Below are positions 63,950-64,000 of a stretch of 64,000 nucleotides of DNA, one piece after another; positions within the stretch are counted from its first letter, which is position 1, and each line of letters starts with the position of its first letter. Both the position numbers and the translations under genes were made by a program. Location of the stretch: contig JAEDGN010000002.1 in assembly GCA_016297495.1 (NCBI GenBank), positions 27,472 through 91,471 of the forward strand, in the 5' to 3' direction. The DNA is from Coprococcus sp. GTDB taxonomy: Bacteria > Bacillota > Clostridia > Lachnospirales > Lachnospiraceae. Under the pieces are notes generated by a model that did not search any database, was not told the DNA's origin, and worked only from the letters and a program-made list of their open reading frames with translations.

Positions 63950-64000
63950 ATATGGGAGAGAAGAGAGTTTTGAGTGAGATAATCAATGATTTGATATTCA

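Noticed and set aside
1..64000. CRISPR arrays, tRNA or rRNA genes
   Set aside because: No regularly spaced repeats, cloverleaf-like sequences ending in CCA-type acceptors or rRNA signatures were noticed on either strand.

Overview
The window looks like a chromosomal segment of a gut Firmicute, most probably a Lachnospiraceae (Blautia-like) anaerobe. Supporting signs are a moderate GC content, AGGAGG-type ribosome binding sites, an isoleucine T-box, CIRCE-like heat-shock operators, biotin pyruvate carboxylase, a giant 2-hydroxyacyl-CoA dehydratase activase fusion, and AraC-controlled hexuronate genes. The genus is inferred from protein flavour and was not tested. No rRNA, tRNA or CRISPR array was found.

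Layout. 1-4.1 kb: a MarR regulator and the window-truncated dehydratase activase on the minus strand. 4.3-8.2 kb: a ferredoxin-type aldo/keto reductase, then TetR with an ABC-2 exporter and a 46-aa membrane peptide. 8.2-11.2 kb: a Panacea-domain toxin-antitoxin-like pair whose partner gene is frameshifted, a cysteine desulfurase, and a decayed Rpn nuclease. 11.4-14.7 kb: carB on its own. 14.8-21.7 kb: AraC diverging from a complete glucuronate/fructuronate to KDG to pyruvate operon (uxuA, uxuB, uxaC, kdgA, kdgK). 21.8-27 kb: accessory DNA, with a DUF4143 ATPase behind repeated operator-like sites, a DMT transporter, phage terminase and portal remnants, a RelB/YafQ pair, a deleted flavoprotein gene, and PadR with a DUF2812 protein. 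27-29.1 kb: a CIRCE-like promoter, two tandem Hsp20 genes (one with an in-frame TAG) and a nitroreductase.

29.2-32.3 kb, minus strand: the most interesting locus. It runs LytTR response regulator, AgrC-like kinase, YhfC intramembrane metalloprotease, small lipoprotein. It is preceded by a good promoter with an upstream direct repeat and closed by a terminator. It could be a self-contained peptide-signalling circuit in which the protease makes a pheromone from the lipoprotein signal peptide; this is inference. 32.5-35.2 kb: clpB with the same CIRCE/promoter architecture as hsp20, followed by a RAYT/REP-like palindrome. 35.2-40.7 kb: a LysR regulator with two tandem DNA-binding domains diverging from an unusual GAPDH, then a secreted lamin-tail/choice-of-anchor protein interrupted by one TGA.

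40.9-49.4 kb: a MATE exporter, pyruvate carboxylase, LysR with split chromate transporters, and an FMN 2-hydroxyacid oxidase-type enzyme. 49.7-55.4 kb: an oppBCDFA peptide importer. 55.5-63.9 kb: a degenerate Nudix protein, an Ile T-box leader with ileS and a directly abutting glgP, and asnS. A hairpin-cap motif (core CGATTTGCGA) recurs at four intergenic places, twice as the identical loop of two unrelated terminators.
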